NCBI GenBank assembly: GCA_030248225.1
Contig: JASANE010024847.1
Coordinates: forward strand, 1 to 64,000
Direction of reading: 5' to 3'
Source: Trileptium ribeirensis
Taxonomy: Eukaryota; Nematoda; Enoplea; Enoplida; Thoracostomopsidae
Length of the DNA: 64,000 nucleotides
Positions 12,301 through 24,643 of this stretch are shown here, piece after piece (positions within the stretch are counted from its first letter, which is position 1; each line of letters starts with the position of its first letter). The notes beneath the pieces were generated by a model. It was not told the origin of the DNA. It made no database searches and saw only the letters and a list, made by a program, of their open reading frames with translations. The position numbers were made by a program, and so were the translations under genes.

Positions 12301-14244
12301 GATAGTTGAGTTGATTTTGATCTGAAATGCAGTTATCACCAATTCCTCCTTAAATGTAAACCTTGGATGGACTAAGTATACGAATTCCGCAAAAGTAACA
12401 TATATACTACAAGTATTTCAGCCAAATCATGCGGCGTTTATGTTATAAACTGCCCAATAAGTGTAAGTTTTGTCCCTGTGTAATCAAAACCATATGATTG
12501 TGGGCGAGAAAAATTCTTTGGCAAAACTTCAAGTTACCGGGAAATTTATAATGTAAACGTTGCATCAATTCGGTATTTATATTGCTTTTGACACTAAATA
12601 TGGATTAGTAAACCACCGCTTTTGTGTGCGAACAACTTTTGATATTTGTTGGTACATAGTTAAGTCACGTATATCTAGCAAAAAAGAGTATTCCTTTCGT
12701 TGGATGCACTTTATAGAAAAAAATCACATTACTGAACGGGTTAAATGTGCAGGTGATGTCAGTGCTTGTAAAACAATTATAATCCGAATGAGTTTGCACG
12801 AAATGAACGCTTGTCATTCTATAATAATTTGATTAAGCTTTCTACTGCTAAGTTGAATAGCTAATGTCCTCCAAGCGATGGTGACAGGGAGCGAGCTTGG
12901 TTTCTTCTATAGTTTTCGTTACGTGCAAACAACTGCTTGTGTTTGATGTGTATGCCACCCTGAAACTTCTGGAACCACTAAACCTTACAATCTGGTGGTA
13001 ATTAATTGACGCCACCTATTGTGTGTTATGTAAAAACACATAATTGCTTATGTGAAAGCCCCAGACAGACGAAATTTTTTTCTGTAAATTGAGTTCACTG
13101 ACAGTTGACCGTTCACTACTTTAAAAGTCTTGAGCTGTAGAGCCAGGCTGGATTCAAGAGGACCATACAATGGTATTCATCGTACAAAAAACTTATATAT
13201 ACTTTCTAAATAGGTTGAAAGCAATATATAATTAAGCAACTGAACACAGTTTATATGCTGAAAATGAGGTTGGTAGATCATAAACTTATTGAAAACAACA
13301 GAAAAAGCTTGAAATATTTGTGGTGTACGTCAGATAACCCAATCCTCAACTTTTGCATTGGCAACAGAATAATTTGTTGTAATCTATCCACCCTCGGATG
13401 AGTTAAGATACAAACAGACAGTAAAATTTCACTAGTTTCCTCCTATCACCCTCCTCAGACGAAACTTCCTTAACTCTGTTTCAGTAAAACACAGGATGAC
13501 TCAGAAAAAGCTTCTCATTATTCTTGGCTTGAAATTTGATAATATTTTGGTAATTGATATAAAACCCACATAAATGCGTGACAATAGTATAACTGTTGGG
13601 TCAGGTACTTTCGCAGCAATCGATTAGTGTCAGGTTCGGTTACATCTGAATTGTAATATTTTATTGTGACAGTTTTTGTGAGATTTTCATAATTTAACTA
13701 AACCAAGGTGACTCAGATAAGAAAAAATCAAGGACGGATACAAGGAGTCCTTCGGTCGCATCCCCCGACCCCCCTGGAACATAGGTTGCCAACGTCTGAC
13801 GGCTGGAGGGGGTAGATGTTTCGGCGGCGAGGGTGGAGAGGTAATCCAGGCGCAGGGAATAACCGGAGCCGAACTGTCCATTTAAACCCGATCTGGAACC
13901 GGAACCTGGTCTTCGAAATTTATATAAAACGAAACAAATGAAGAAAGAGATAAGAAAGAAATTATACTTAATGTTTTGCAATGGCATTATTGTCTTTCTG
14001 GGACTTTGACGAGACCGAAGAAGCTGATAATATTTATTTATCGACCAAGATTACGCTTGTTGGTTGTTTGTTCCACCAGCACAATAAATGCACTGCGCTA
14101 TGTACCTTGCGTAAGATGTGTCACACTGAAAGTGCTTTCAACGCACGTAGCATAGACTTGACAATTTCCAGTAGCCTCTCCTTTCCATACTTGTATTTCT
14201 TGAACTTGAAATTAAAATTTTATATGGTTCTAAAAGAACATAAC
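9369..14244 (+). other. No gene recognised; contains one hairpin
   Basis: AT-rich sequence without domains or tandem arrays, apart from the inverted repeat at 10252-10318. Confidence 0.5.
10252..10318. repeat. 67-nt near-perfect hairpin
   Basis: The left arm is AATCAAATATTATGTGGTGT then GTATCTATCT; after a 3-nt GAA loop comes its perfect complement, interrupted only by a 4-nt TATA bulge. All 30 arm bases pair. It may be a miniature foldback element or a cruciform-forming relic. Confidence 0.9.
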
Positions 14245-14405
14245 TGAAGTTATGTTGTAATTTTGCTCAGCGGAACGCTATAAATGAGACAAGCTGATAC
14301 CGCTGCGCACAGTTTCAATAAATACTGTCCTTTACCAAAAACGCAGTTTTTGGCTGTATTGCAGATATGGTATTATACTCCAATGTATACTGATTTACAA
14401 AATTT
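14245..14405 (+). repeat. LTR-like dispersed repeat, copy 1
   Basis: Shares blocks with 30205-30365: GCTATAAATGAGACA, CAGTTTCAATAAATACTGTC, ACGCAGTTTTTGGCTGTATT and GCAGATA. TATAAA followed by AATAAA suggests an LTR U3/R region. No second LTR is visible. Confidence 0.5.
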
Positions 14406-15184
14406 AAGGATCTATTAAAGTTTTCATCCTAGGTCAGGGTTAACCAAAAACTTGCTTCTGGTATATACTCCAGTGTTTCCTCACAATTTTGTGATTTTAC
14501 TAATTTTTTGCGCGGCTTCGGAGCCCAGGGCACGGGAAACACTGCCGATATCCCATAGCATTGCTTAGAAATTCTATTTTTTGCTGCCCGGTTTTCATTT
14601 GTTCATGTTGTATCTCCACCAGGAGGTCCTGGATACGCCATTGGAAAAAATAAGCAAGACAATCAGCATTATAAAGTTAAACTCAGTTTCCCAAAAACAA
14701 CTGTAAATTTAACTTTAAAACTTATGTATAAACCGCTTCTAGAATGTAAATATGCTGGCTAAACAAAAAATTTCTGTAAATTAACATTTCATTATATATA
14801 ATTTACTTTCCCTACATAATATATTGAAAATACAAAGTTTTGTACTGGTTGCATATCATTCCGGATGTTATGGCGGGTTGTAATAATTTTTTCCAGCTGT
14901 AAATTATGTCTTGGGCGTTGCGTTTCAGTGAAACCGACTTCGGAGACATGTTCGATACAAGGTGATTGATTTATATTTTTGTACGATATCAATGTATATA
15001 CAATGCACAGCTACTTTTGTTAAGTTATGTGCCATGGCTAGGATGAAGTTAGCATAATTATGTTATTGGTCCAAAGCAAGTCCTGTATATATATTCTATC
15101 TATACATGGGCGCAGTTTATCGATTAATCACTTGCGTACTTGTTTCGCTACTTTATACCGGATAGCTCTGTGTACCTTTATTTC
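14406..15184 (+). other. Nothing recognised
   Basis: AT-rich sequence with no supported features. Confidence 0.5.
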
Positions 15185-15745
15185 CCAGGCGGCAATTGGT
15201 TCGTTTTGAAGATGCAGCACCAATTTTAGTACCAATCGACTCAGCACGTCGAGCTAGTTCAGAAAATTATCACTTCGGCCACTTTCGTGTCAAAAAATGT
15301 TCAATTTTTTAGGTTATCAATGGTCTCCTCTGGTGCCCAAAAGTTTCGAAAAAGATTTTTTTCGATAAACAGACAATTTTATATATATCATCCGAACTGC
15401 TGAGTCGAATGAATCAGTTCATGGGTTAACAACTTGGGTAAGGTTTAGGCTTACGATATGGATATTAGGGTTGTGCCCCTTAAGCCGTGAACCGATGCAG
15501 CTGATTTTTGCACCATTAAACTCAGCTCTTCATTGCGGTTGGAATGATAAAGCTATACATTTACCAAGAAAATTTTGGATATCGACCACCGGTAACCAAA
15601 AATCGAAAAAAATTTACCATAGATAATCTTTGAGCCAATTTATCTAGCTTATTTGAATGGTATATACTAATTGGTATAAATTGTCGCGGTATGTCAAAAG
15701 TGACAAATTCTCGGCTGGGGAGGTGGGCTAAACGAAAAGACCATA
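15185..15745. mobile_element. Diverged long relative of the palindromic MITE family
   Basis: The right end reads GACAAATTCTCGGCTGGGGA, then GGGCTAAACGAAAAGACC, a diverged family A terminus. GTTCATGGGTTAACAACTTG is shared with the copy at 32.19-32.84 kb. Internal inverted similarity (ACTCAGC...TTCGAATGG-type blocks) is weak. The left end and target duplication are not resolved. Confidence 0.5.
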
Positions 15746-16357
15746 TTTTCCTATTTAAATTAAAATATCGCCTTACTTTTATCAGACATATAAAGTACAT
15801 ATACACATATATATTTACACATTATTTTAACTCTATATCTGTAGATTGAATTTAATTTTTATGTAATTTACAATGTACCACGGTCCTTTTTGCCAATTGC
15901 TTATTTCTCAGGGAAAATATCGGACCACATATATATAAACCCATTGCCTGGTTTATATTCCTGCCGTTTCAGTTTCAAATTCAAAACCTTAATACTTTCC
16001 GTTAATTGCAACAAATTCGATTATGATGGTAATTATTCTCGCCGAAGTACCAAGGCTCACTGAAATGGTAGTATTTTTGCATGGGTTAAGCTATATAGTA
16101 TAGTTAAAGTTCCAAAGACTTGACGTCAAATGAACTACTGTGATATATTTGAAATTATAAAACTATCTAATTGTGTTCCCCGAGGGGGGTTCTCCAAATT
16201 TGAATATTAAGGTATATATTTTAGAAAAGAAATTTTTGTATATTGCCTTATGCAAAGCTGTAGTGGTAAACTGTAGTACTTGGTGTTAACATTTGTACAC
16301 ATAATTAAATTTCACCGTGTTTCTCCACTGTAATGCAGCAGTAATTGATAGTGTGTT
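15746..16357 (+). other. Sequence upstream of the teneurin transmembrane exon
   Basis: AT-rich with no clear core promoter elements. It could be promoter/5' leader or an intron, depending on whether ATG 16358 or the acceptor at 16365 is used. Confidence 0.4.
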
Positions 16358-16754
16358 ATGTTTAGGCATTACTCATTGTTGCCAAACAACAATATTTCGC
16401 AGCATCATCGTTACCCACATTCAACTCAGACTGCTATGCCATCAGCCTCCGGGCTATCACCACACTGCCAACCGCCACAGCCGTCACTAAACACAGCTCC
16501 GTCGGTCCCGGTTCCGGTTCGTCCTTCGTCTTCAGGAGGTTTGCTTTGCTCGCGACCATCGGAAGCTCAAGGTTTTGGTGTTCACAGTGGAAGAACGGTT
16601 TATCAACACCGTAAGAATAACACGTCTGGCACGGCTGGTGGTATATGTAAGCCATTGCTGGGAACATGTAGTCGATATATATCAAAGAAGTGCCTTGCTA
16701 GCGGCTTAGCCATGGTTGTAGTTTTATCTGTCACTGTGATCGCTTATTTAGTCG
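16358..16754 (+). CDS. Ten-m: Teneurin visible exon 1: intracellular tail and transmembrane helix
   Basis: Teneurins are type II single-pass adhesion receptors; this exon supplies the cytoplasmic end and membrane anchor. The ORF gives about 132 residues. Residues 1-60 are rich in Pro, Ser and His (motif PVPVRPSSSGG). A basic/Cys stretch (CSRYISKKC) lies just before a hydrophobic helix, about residues 113-132 (LASGLAMVVVLSVTVIAYLV). No signal peptide precedes it, as expected for type II topology. The exon ends in phase 1 at a GTTAGT donor, and that base joins exon 2 to read AYLVGRPLPKSFPLG. The start is uncertain: ATG at 16358 overlaps a possible acceptor (TTATGTTTAG, exon from 16366, phase 2), and another in-frame ATG is at 16436. 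The tail is short for the family, so further upstream exons are likely but were not found. The helix, linkage and phase are seen; the family assignment rests on exon 2 onwards. Confidence 0.8.
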
Positions 16755-18309
16755 GTTAGTCTGGTACTTTATTCTGTCTTAAATAGTGTGACAACAATTC
16801 GCTGTTAATCATTTTTCTACTAAATATTTCAGTCTGTCCAAATGTCTGGATGGGTAATGTTTAGAATTGGTTGTCAAGTATAATGCTTTCTTGTAATTAA
16901 CCATACCAAGTGCCTCAGTTGAACTGATTTTCAATATATTAATGCGCAATTTTCTTCAGCTATCATCTTAATCACTATTAATTAATGAAACACGCTACAC
17001 TGTGTCTGCAAGAGAATCGAACCCAACTGAATACTCAGCAGACATATACAAGAACAATTGTAATATGACGAATAGCACTAAAACACTGTTTCTGTTTTTT
17101 CACTCCTACATTAACATTCACAATGCAGCACCTTACGGCCTCAACTATATTGGTTTCCAGTGGTATCGCCATGAGACTGCCCTTATCAATCTGTCATATA
17201 GTACCAAAACCAATCTATGGCTTGGATTGGATCATATCTGCGTTACCGTGGAATACGGCACGGAAGTTGTCATAGTAGGTAGAAAAATTGGATCTTGAGG
17301 TTCGCATACCCTCAAGCAAATAGGGCACAAACATACCGCTGCAAGTATACCGTTGCTATTCACAAGCAAATAGGGCACAAACATACCGCTGCAAGTATAC
17401 GTACCGTTGCTATTCACAAACAAATAGGGCACAAACATACCGCTGCAAGTATACCGTTGCTATTCACAAGCAAATAGGACACAAACATACCGCTGCAAGT
17501 ATACCGTTGCTATTCATAAGCGGAGTACCTAGGGTGCCTGAATATTTTATGTGGTGAATACAGGTTTCATTTGAAATAATAAGACGTGGTATCATTCCTG
17601 TTATTAGAATGTAATGTTATTCACCCAACAGAAGAACAATTCAACGGTGGAACCTCATAGGTGCCTGAATAAGCAAAAAATAGTTATTTTAACAATATGG
17701 GGCTATATGCTTTTTAGACAGTATGAACATCATTTCAAAATTTTGGTTTAGCGGTGGCAAATTTTCTTATTTGTCAAAAAATATTAGACAGCTTATTTTT
17801 TATTGTTTTAGACATATTGTTATGTGTCCTGCATCGTGCAGAAAGTGTTTACATCTTGTGCAATAGATGCGCATGCATACTCCTTTGTGAACCGTGAACT
17901 ACCTTAAAGCTAGTGATGCATTCAAAGATGTCTACGCAGGGTTAGCTATATGTTAGCTAAGTGAAACGTCGTCCAGAATAAAGAGTAATAAGGAGAAAGG
18001 AGATGGGAAAAAGGTCATTAAGAACTTGATTCGCATAGTGTTCGAATGCATGATCTTATTACATCGAACATGTCTTCTGCGCTTTTATAAGAATATAAGA
18101 TGTGTGCCAATGATGCTTCGTTGCCAAAGTTGACTTTTAGAGGGATAGTGTGGGCATGCGCGTCATGAGACGACAGAACGGCTCCAGAACGACATTGGTG
18201 GCCACAATTGTCACAACTGAATTCTCCAGTTACTGGGTTCGTATGACGCCTGTCATGTGCGACGCAGACGGTCTCATTGCGTCAACTATTTCTTTCGCCT
18301 GGAGATACG
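16755..18309 (+). other. First part of teneurin intron 1, with a 50-bp tandem repeat
   Basis: This is the 5' part of a 7.9-kb intron. It starts at the GTTAGT donor. It holds the short tandem array listed separately at about 17.31-17.52 kb. Several ORFs of 60-100 codons occur here, but none has recognisable domains or matching splice phases. Nothing else is recognised. Confidence 0.6.
17309..17518. repeat. About 50-bp tandem repeat, four copies
   Basis: Four head-to-tail units of about 50 bp share the core GCAAATAGGGCACAAACATA followed by CCGCTGCAAGTATACCGTTG. One unit carries a 4-bp insertion (ACGTACCG in place of ACCG). The array lies in the first teneurin intron. Short ORFs on both strands across it are by-products of the repetition. 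Confidence 0.9.
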
Positions 18310-19900
18310 CCACCATGCTCTATCTGACGTCTGCTGATCCCATGCGAGAAGTACTCTGCCGTTGACTCGTGTCTGGCGCGTCAAAAGTCGTAACTAAATG
18401 ATCTATCTTAAACCTGGTGATCCCATGCGATAAGTGTCATGCCGTTGACTCGTGTCAGACTCGTCAAAAGTCGCAACTAAACAATCTATCTGACGCCTGG
18501 TGATTTCATGCTAGAAGTACTCTGCCGTTGACTCGTGTCGGGGTCGTCAAGAGTCGTAACTAAATAATTTATCTGATGCCTGGTGATCCCTGCGAGAAGT
18601 ACCCTGCCGTTGACTCATGTCGGGCTCTTAAAAAGTCGTAACTAAATAATCTAGCTGACACTTCGTGATCCCATGCGAGAAGTACCATGCCGTTGACTCG
18701 TGTCGGACTTGTCAGAAGTCGTAACTAAATAATGTATCTGATGCCAGTGTTATCCCATGCGAGAAGTACCCTGCCGTTGACTCGTGTCAGACTCGTCAAA
18801 AGTTGTAGCTAAATAATTTATCTGACGCGTGGTGATCCATGCGAGAAGTACCCTGCCTTTGACTCGTGTCGGGCTTGCAAAAAGTCGTAACTAAATAATC
18901 TAGCTGACACCTCGTGATCCCATGCGAGAAGTACCATGCCGTTGACTCGTGTCAGACTTGTCAGAAGTCGTAACTAAATAATGTATCTGATGCCAGTGCG
19001 ATCCCTGTCGTTGACGCGTGTCGGACTAGTAAAAAGTCGTGACTAAATAATCTATCTGACGCCTGGTGATCCCGTGCGAGAAGTACCTAGCCGTTGACTC
19101 GTGTCAGACTCGTCAAAAGTCGTAACTAAATAATCTATCTGACGGCTGGTGATCCCGTGCGAGATGTACCCTGCCGTTGACTCGTGTCAGACTCGTCAAA
19201 AGTCGTAACTAAATAACTATCTGACGCCTGGTGATCCCATGCGAGAAGTACTCTGCCATTGACTTGTGTCGGGCTCGTCAAACGTCGTAACTATAATCAA
19301 TCTGACGCCTGGTGATCCATGCGAGACGTACCGTGCCGTTGCCTCGTGTCAGACTCCTCAAAAGTCGTAACTAAATAATTTATCTGACGCCTGGTGATCC
19401 ATGTGAGAAGTACTCTGCCGTTGACTCATGTCGGGCTCTTAAAAAGTCGTAACTAAATAATCTATCTGACACCTCGTGATCCCATGCGAGAAGTGCTCTG
19501 CCGTTGACTCGTGTCAGACTTGTCAGAAGTCGTAACTAAATAATGTATCTGATGCCTGTGTAATCCCATGCGAGAAGTATCCTGCCGTTGACGCTTGTCG
19601 GACTCGTAAACAGTCGTGACTAAATAATCTATCTGACGCCAGGTGATCCGTGCGAGAAGTACCATGCCGTTGACTTATATCGGGCTCGTAAAAAGTCGTA
19701 ACTAAATAATATATCTGATGCATGGTGATCCCATGCGAGAAGTACCCTGCCGTTGAGTTGCCTTATGTCAGACTCGTCAAAAGTTCGTAACTAAATAATC
19801 TATCTGACGCCTGGTAATCCCATGCGAGAAGTACCCTGCCGTTGACTCGTGTCGGGCTCGTCAAAACTCGTAAATAAACAATCTAGAATGCTCCCCCGTT
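18310..19900. repeat. About 83-bp satellite array, some 19 copies
   Basis: A diverged satellite of about 83-bp units. Each unit contains CTGACGCCTGGTGATCCCAT, then GCGAGAAGTACCCTGCCGTT, then GACTCGTGTCGGGCTCGTCA, then AAAGTCGTAACTAAATAATC. Copies differ by substitutions and small indels, and a few are shortened (for example near 18.99 kb), so this is an older array than the 93-bp array near 49 kb. It abuts the decayed LINE that begins about 150 bp to its right. Confidence 0.9.
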
Positions 19901-20057
19901 TTGCTTACTGTGACCTCGTTGGAGCGTCGATCATGATGTAGTATTTATGCAATGTACGAAGAAATTATATTATCAAAAACAGTAACCAATAATTTAGACT
20001 GGAATGTTAAAATTTGTAATGCATATTGCATAACGCTGGTAGTTATGAAACATAGTT

Positions 20058-22000
20058 TCAAGAAATAGGCGCAGAACATATTTCTGTACCATCTACAGGG
20101 GTACCATTGACAAATAATTCATAACAATTTCCTGGTGGGGGATTCATCCCCATCCCGTCTTCGGGACGCGTCCTTGCATAGACACCCTTGACGGTGTTAT
20201 AGCTGACGAATTCCAGCCTCACTGCTAGATAAAGAGGAAACAATGTCAGCGCCAATATACAACCCTGTTTAACTCCATGCTCAACGGTGCAGAGGATGCT
20301 TGTGTCAGACGTAATCGAGACTGTTGTGGACATTTTGTGATGAAACTGATTACTACGTTTGTCAATTTGCTGGGGTATCTATAGTGTGATAGTACCTTCC
20401 GCATAGGGTAATGTACGTATAACTTACGGTTAATGGTGTCGTAGACGTTCGAGAACACAATAAATACGATGTAGAGTGGATAAAGTTGTTTGATCGCTCA
20501 GTCGTGAAGCTACCTGATGTTGCAAATAACGTCACATGTGTATCTGCCGGCGTTGACACCTCACTGACTTTCGAATAGAACCTTTTGAGACACCATTTTT
20601 AGCCGGTTAACAGCAGTACTTAGCGAAGACATTGCCAGCGACGTAGAAGAGCGAGATCTACCGATGATTGCTGCAGTAACGTCTTTCTCCTATTTCCTTG
20701 CGAACTGTAAAGACACTGGCGTGTTTAAAGTCTTGGGAAAACTGTTCTCAGTCCTAGCAGAGGTCGAAAAGCTCAAAAAGGTACTCATTAGCGGAAGTCC
20801 ACCTGCACTTCTGCAAGTATATTATCTGGTTCTTCCTATCCGTATCAAATCTCTTTCAATGCTCGTTTGACTTCACGAATAGTGATTGGATCGTCAAGCT
20901 TTCGTTCTGTTTATACCAGGTTCCAATGTTGCTACGACTTCAATATCTGCGACCTTTCGTTGAATGAAGAGTTTTTTGAAGTATTCTTTCCATCGATCTC
21001 TGATATTTGAAACATCTGTCAAATGATGACTGCCGTCGGCTGTTTTCTCTGGACCGGTGGGATTCGGTCAAGCGCCGTAGACCGATTTGAAGGCAGAGAA
21101 TACTTCTCTATTATTACCGGCCTCGGCTACCTTTTGCAGCGTTGTAACTATTTCTTCACATCACGCATTTATCACACGCCATATTTCACGCTGCAGAGAG
21201 GATTTTTCTTTCGCGAAGGCATCCTTATTCCTAGCGGAGGTATCGCTGAGATATGGTGAATAAGCTTTGTTCTTGGCATCTGTGCGGGTCCTTATGTCTC
21301 CACGGTTTTCGCCAAACCAATCGGTGTTTTCCGCACTGGGTGGACGAGTATTTCTATTGAGGTTTTCATTATAGCATCTCGGATGGTAGCCCTGGTGGAC
21401 TCAACGTCGTTTGGTGGTGCATCTTCTGCAAGCTTTTCCTGAATGAGTGCCGGAGAACATTGCGCACTTGAGTATCGGCGAGCTTGTTTTACGCCCAGTC
21501 GAGGAGGGGCAATTTTCCTTCTGGGCGAAAAGGGCGACCCTGATCTCGAAGAGGCCTCTTTTGGGGGTGAGAGATGATTGGGGGTCCAGAGACTATGGAG
21601 CTATATCTGAAAAGATGGTGGAACCCTTTTCTGCTTTCCTCCTGCTTCAGGAGGGCCGAAAATTCTTGTTCTTCAACGAGATGCGTGAACGCAACAGTCT
21701 CTCTGATACCTCTTTAGGTCGTACTGTCAGTTTCGCCGTGAGTTTATTGCTGATTGCTAACGCTGCTGCTGCTTCTGGTTGTCTTCCCGTGCCAGAATTG
21801 GTAAATGTTGCCTCATCGATTTGGCCTTGGGCTTGTCTTCTGGTTTCCTGTAGCGCGGAGATGACGATATCAAACATATCCAACTCTTCACAAATAAAAG
21901 TCGAGCGGGTTTTCGGTTTTTATCATCATCGTGCGTACGTTCAAAATAGCGACTGGCCTTTTGATTTTGGATTTCTTACCGCTTGGGTGGAACCCATTGG
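20058..22000 (-). pseudogene. Decayed non-LTR retrotransposon (LINE): endonuclease and reverse transcriptase remnants
   Basis: Read on the - strand, pieces of one LINE ORF2 appear in the expected order but in shifting frames with stops. Around 21.88-21.65 kb is an APE-type endonuclease fragment (ISALQETRRQAQGQIDEATF, later VSERLLRSRISLKN), like the ALSETR...GQ and NERLM...LPL blocks of such elements. Around 21.3 kb is the linker motif NTDWFGENRGDI, like the usual QDWFDEN segment. Around 20.46 kb is FSNVYDTINRKL, matching the RT A-block (F.KA[FY]DT.NR). Around 20.25 kb is VKQGCILALTLFPLYL, matching the RT QGC.L.P.LF block. The catalytic DD block was not found. The fragment is dead, lies antisense to teneurin inside intron 1, and its ends are approximate. 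The LINE clade is not assigned. Confidence 0.85.
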
Positions 22001-22725
22001 AGCTGTGTGCCTTCCAGGGAGTTGTAGAATGAGCTTTATTTCCCCGTTTTCTATGGGTCTTCCCATATTTGGCAGCACTGTTGCCCCTAATTAGGACTGT
22101 CCTGTCGTTCGCATAGCTGCCTCAGTCTGTTGTCACTTGTCAATGCAGTCTGAGACCATCTGATGCGTGTAGGACTCATACTAGCTTCATCCAGCTTCTC
22201 AAGCCAGCCACCACTGTACTTCACCCGCCGCCGCCGAAATTTTACCTTTCCCTCACCTTGCACGATAATTTAAGTCCACGATGTCGTGGCGCCATCGTCA
22301 GAACTGTCTGGGTCATCAGGCTTTTGGATGAGAGTACACCGAATTGTAACAGATGCGGGAAGCATGGTGACTACCTCGTAGTAGTCACTACGAACCGTGT
22401 GTGTCAATCGTTGACAATAATGGGTGCTTCCGCGTGCCATGCTCAAATGAACGTCATCGACTAATCCGGAATCCGTCGGCCTGCTGCAACTGATTTTTTA
22501 GCCATTTGAACAAGGACTGGAGTGGCTTTCTCGTGGCTTGGCGCCCACAGAGCCCTTTATATAACACATGGCTGGAAACTGTTCTTGTGGTTTATCACCC
22601 ACAAAGTATGGTTGAACTGGTTCGCAGCACCTACTGTCCGCACTCGCTATCGGCTTGTCACCGAAACATTTGAGTGGAACGTTAAACTATCATAAGGTGG
22701 ATGACTTTGGAGTCACCAGCGTCTC
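22001..22725 (+). other. Intronic stretch between LINE remnant and hAT-like element
   Basis: This could include the 5' leader of the decayed LINE on the - strand, because ORF-like pieces continue to about 22.46 kb. No motif could be assigned. Confidence 0.3.
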
Positions 22726-22731
22726 CCAATG

Positions 22732-23466
22732 CAGGGTGTCCGCGGCCTAGCCGCTGTGAAATTCAAAGGTTTTCAAGGGTAATTTGGATCGAAATTCAAG
22801 GGTTTTCAAGGGCGTTACTGATATTTTTTGTAAAAAAAATTTAAAGAGCTATATACTTAAAAATGCGTTTTGGCAACGTGGTACTAAAACCATTGTTAAC
22901 TACAACAAACCAGCACTCAGTCTTGCAAACCTCCCACAAATATGGCTCAGCCAAATCAGGATACAATTTATAGTCAACCCAAACCACTTGGAATAAACAA
23001 GCCATGGTACAATTACATATCAGATGCTATTATAAAACCTGACACAAAAACCTGGTAGCACAAGGTGGTTATACAGATCATATCACCTTGTCCTGCCAAG
23101 TTTTTCTTGTTTCACTTAATAGATTATTATTATTTTTTCCAGTGTTTCATAGCGCTACGGATAGTCTATGGTATGAATCGGGACGCTGTATATCTTTGTG
23201 TGGGTTTCATAATCACTAGTCGAGAACGGACATGCAATCTGGAAGTAAATTTTACAAAGAAATTTTGTGGCAAATTTAAACTGTATATAAAGATGGATTA
23301 ACCACTAAAACGGCGCGAAGTGCAGACATTTTTTGCTACTTTGTAAAATTTTCTTATCAAAATCACTTGACAAAAAGACAACATTGAGCTTATTTCAGAC
23401 CCAGATTCAAGGGTTTTAGTCAAATTCAAGGGTTTTCGAGGATTTTCAATGGGCGCGGACACCCTG
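22732..23466. mobile_element. hAT-like non-autonomous DNA transposon (735 bp)
   Basis: The ends are perfect 13-bp terminal inverted repeats, CAGGGTGTCCGCG on the left and CGCGGACACCCTG on the right. CAGGG...CCCTG ends are typical of hAT elements. Both flanks carry CCAATG (22726-22731 and 23467-23472), a 6-bp target duplication; hAT usually makes 8 bp, so either the outer bases have decayed or the family differs. Subterminal copies of TTCAAGGGTTTTC recur near both ends, two per side, in the same orientation. The interior has no transposase; a 78-codon ORF at 23065-23301 has no recognisable domain. Confidence 0.8.
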
Positions 23467-23472
23467 CCAATG

Positions 23473-24643
23473 GTAACTATGACTTCTGTTTGTCAGTTCG
23501 AGTTCGTGTACATGCTTTCCTGCTGCGCACTGATGTGCCACGGGCCCCGCTAAGACGAGTATTCTTAAAGAACGCATACCAAAAGCCCTACTAGTGCCAA
23601 GATTTAAACGAAAACGTATAATTGATATATGGCGACAAGAAACGTCATTTTCAAAAATTATATACTTCTTTCCCGAATTTTACGATTTACTTGTTTCTGC
23701 CAAATGCAGTAAAAAACTTTCAGAAAATATACAGTTTTTAATATTACAATTACTGTACTAGAATTGCTACCTTAGCACATGGAAATTTGTTTGATAACAC
23801 TAATTCCTGCATTTGATCATCGAGACTGGTTGTTTTTGTTTCAAACCGCTATCTTTATGTTTTATTTTTATTTACTGTAGTCTTGCATATAGTGCTTTGA
23901 ATTTTTTGTTTTAGTTACCCTATTAACAAAGCCTTCTTATCCAGTTTGCTATGAATACACCGATGCCTCAACACATTCCAAAATTTTTATCTCAGGTATT
24001 CTTAAATGTGTTTTTTTGTCTAACATTTTTTCGAGAGCACGTTGTTTTGTATATAACCTGAACTCATTTTCTTCGTTAATCATGTTTATTACATATACGT
24101 TATGTTTTTGAAATCGCCTTGTTAGCTATGTTCATTGAATTCTGTACTTTAATTGTCACTTTCAACGAAAATCTTTATGCGAAATCTATGTATCTATTAT
24201 GAACGCAGGAGCCTGGTCCGCTAATTTGATACACGTAGATATATATATATTTCATGTATTTATGTATATATATAATTCATCAATTCCTAATAATTGTAGC
24301 ATGTTTGTGTTCATCGTTTGGGTTTATCTAACAATCGGGATGCCTCCCTTCTCTAATCTATAGATTTAGATTGTAATTATTTATAAATATCGATCTTATT
24401 CTCTGTGATATTTCAAGACTTATACTTACAATGTATTGATTTTCAGCCAATGAAGGATGACGTTGAGAAACTATTATATCTACAGAACGTTGCTTTAAGG
24501 AAAATGATTACAAGCTGAACCATTTGGTTTTTCCTGGATCAAGACTCGATGTATCATATCTTTTCTTATCTGTAACTGGAGTGTTCAATCCGATCAAAAC
24601 CAAAAACGAGCGTTTTGGCCGTTAATTTTGTAACTATTTTTAG
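23473..24643 (+). other. 3' part of teneurin intron 1, nothing recognised
   Basis: AT-rich intron sequence with a short TA-rich stretch near 24.24 kb. It ends in a pyrimidine-rich acceptor (TAACTATTTTTAG). A second acceptor-like site at about 24.446 kb (ATTGATTTTCAG) opens a 23-codon frame that then meets a stop, so it is not called as an exon. Confidence 0.5.

Noticed and set aside
17309..19900. CRISPR-like arrays
   Set aside because: Units are contiguous tandem repeats without unique spacers, in an animal genome.
21447..22094. 215-codon + strand ORF
   Set aside because: It is the opposite strand of the decayed LINE endonuclease region, which has clear motifs on the - strand.
24447..24519. 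Extra exon between the transmembrane exon and visible exon 2
   Set aside because: There is a good acceptor, but the frame stops after 23 codons with no donor, and the flanking exons already join in phase.
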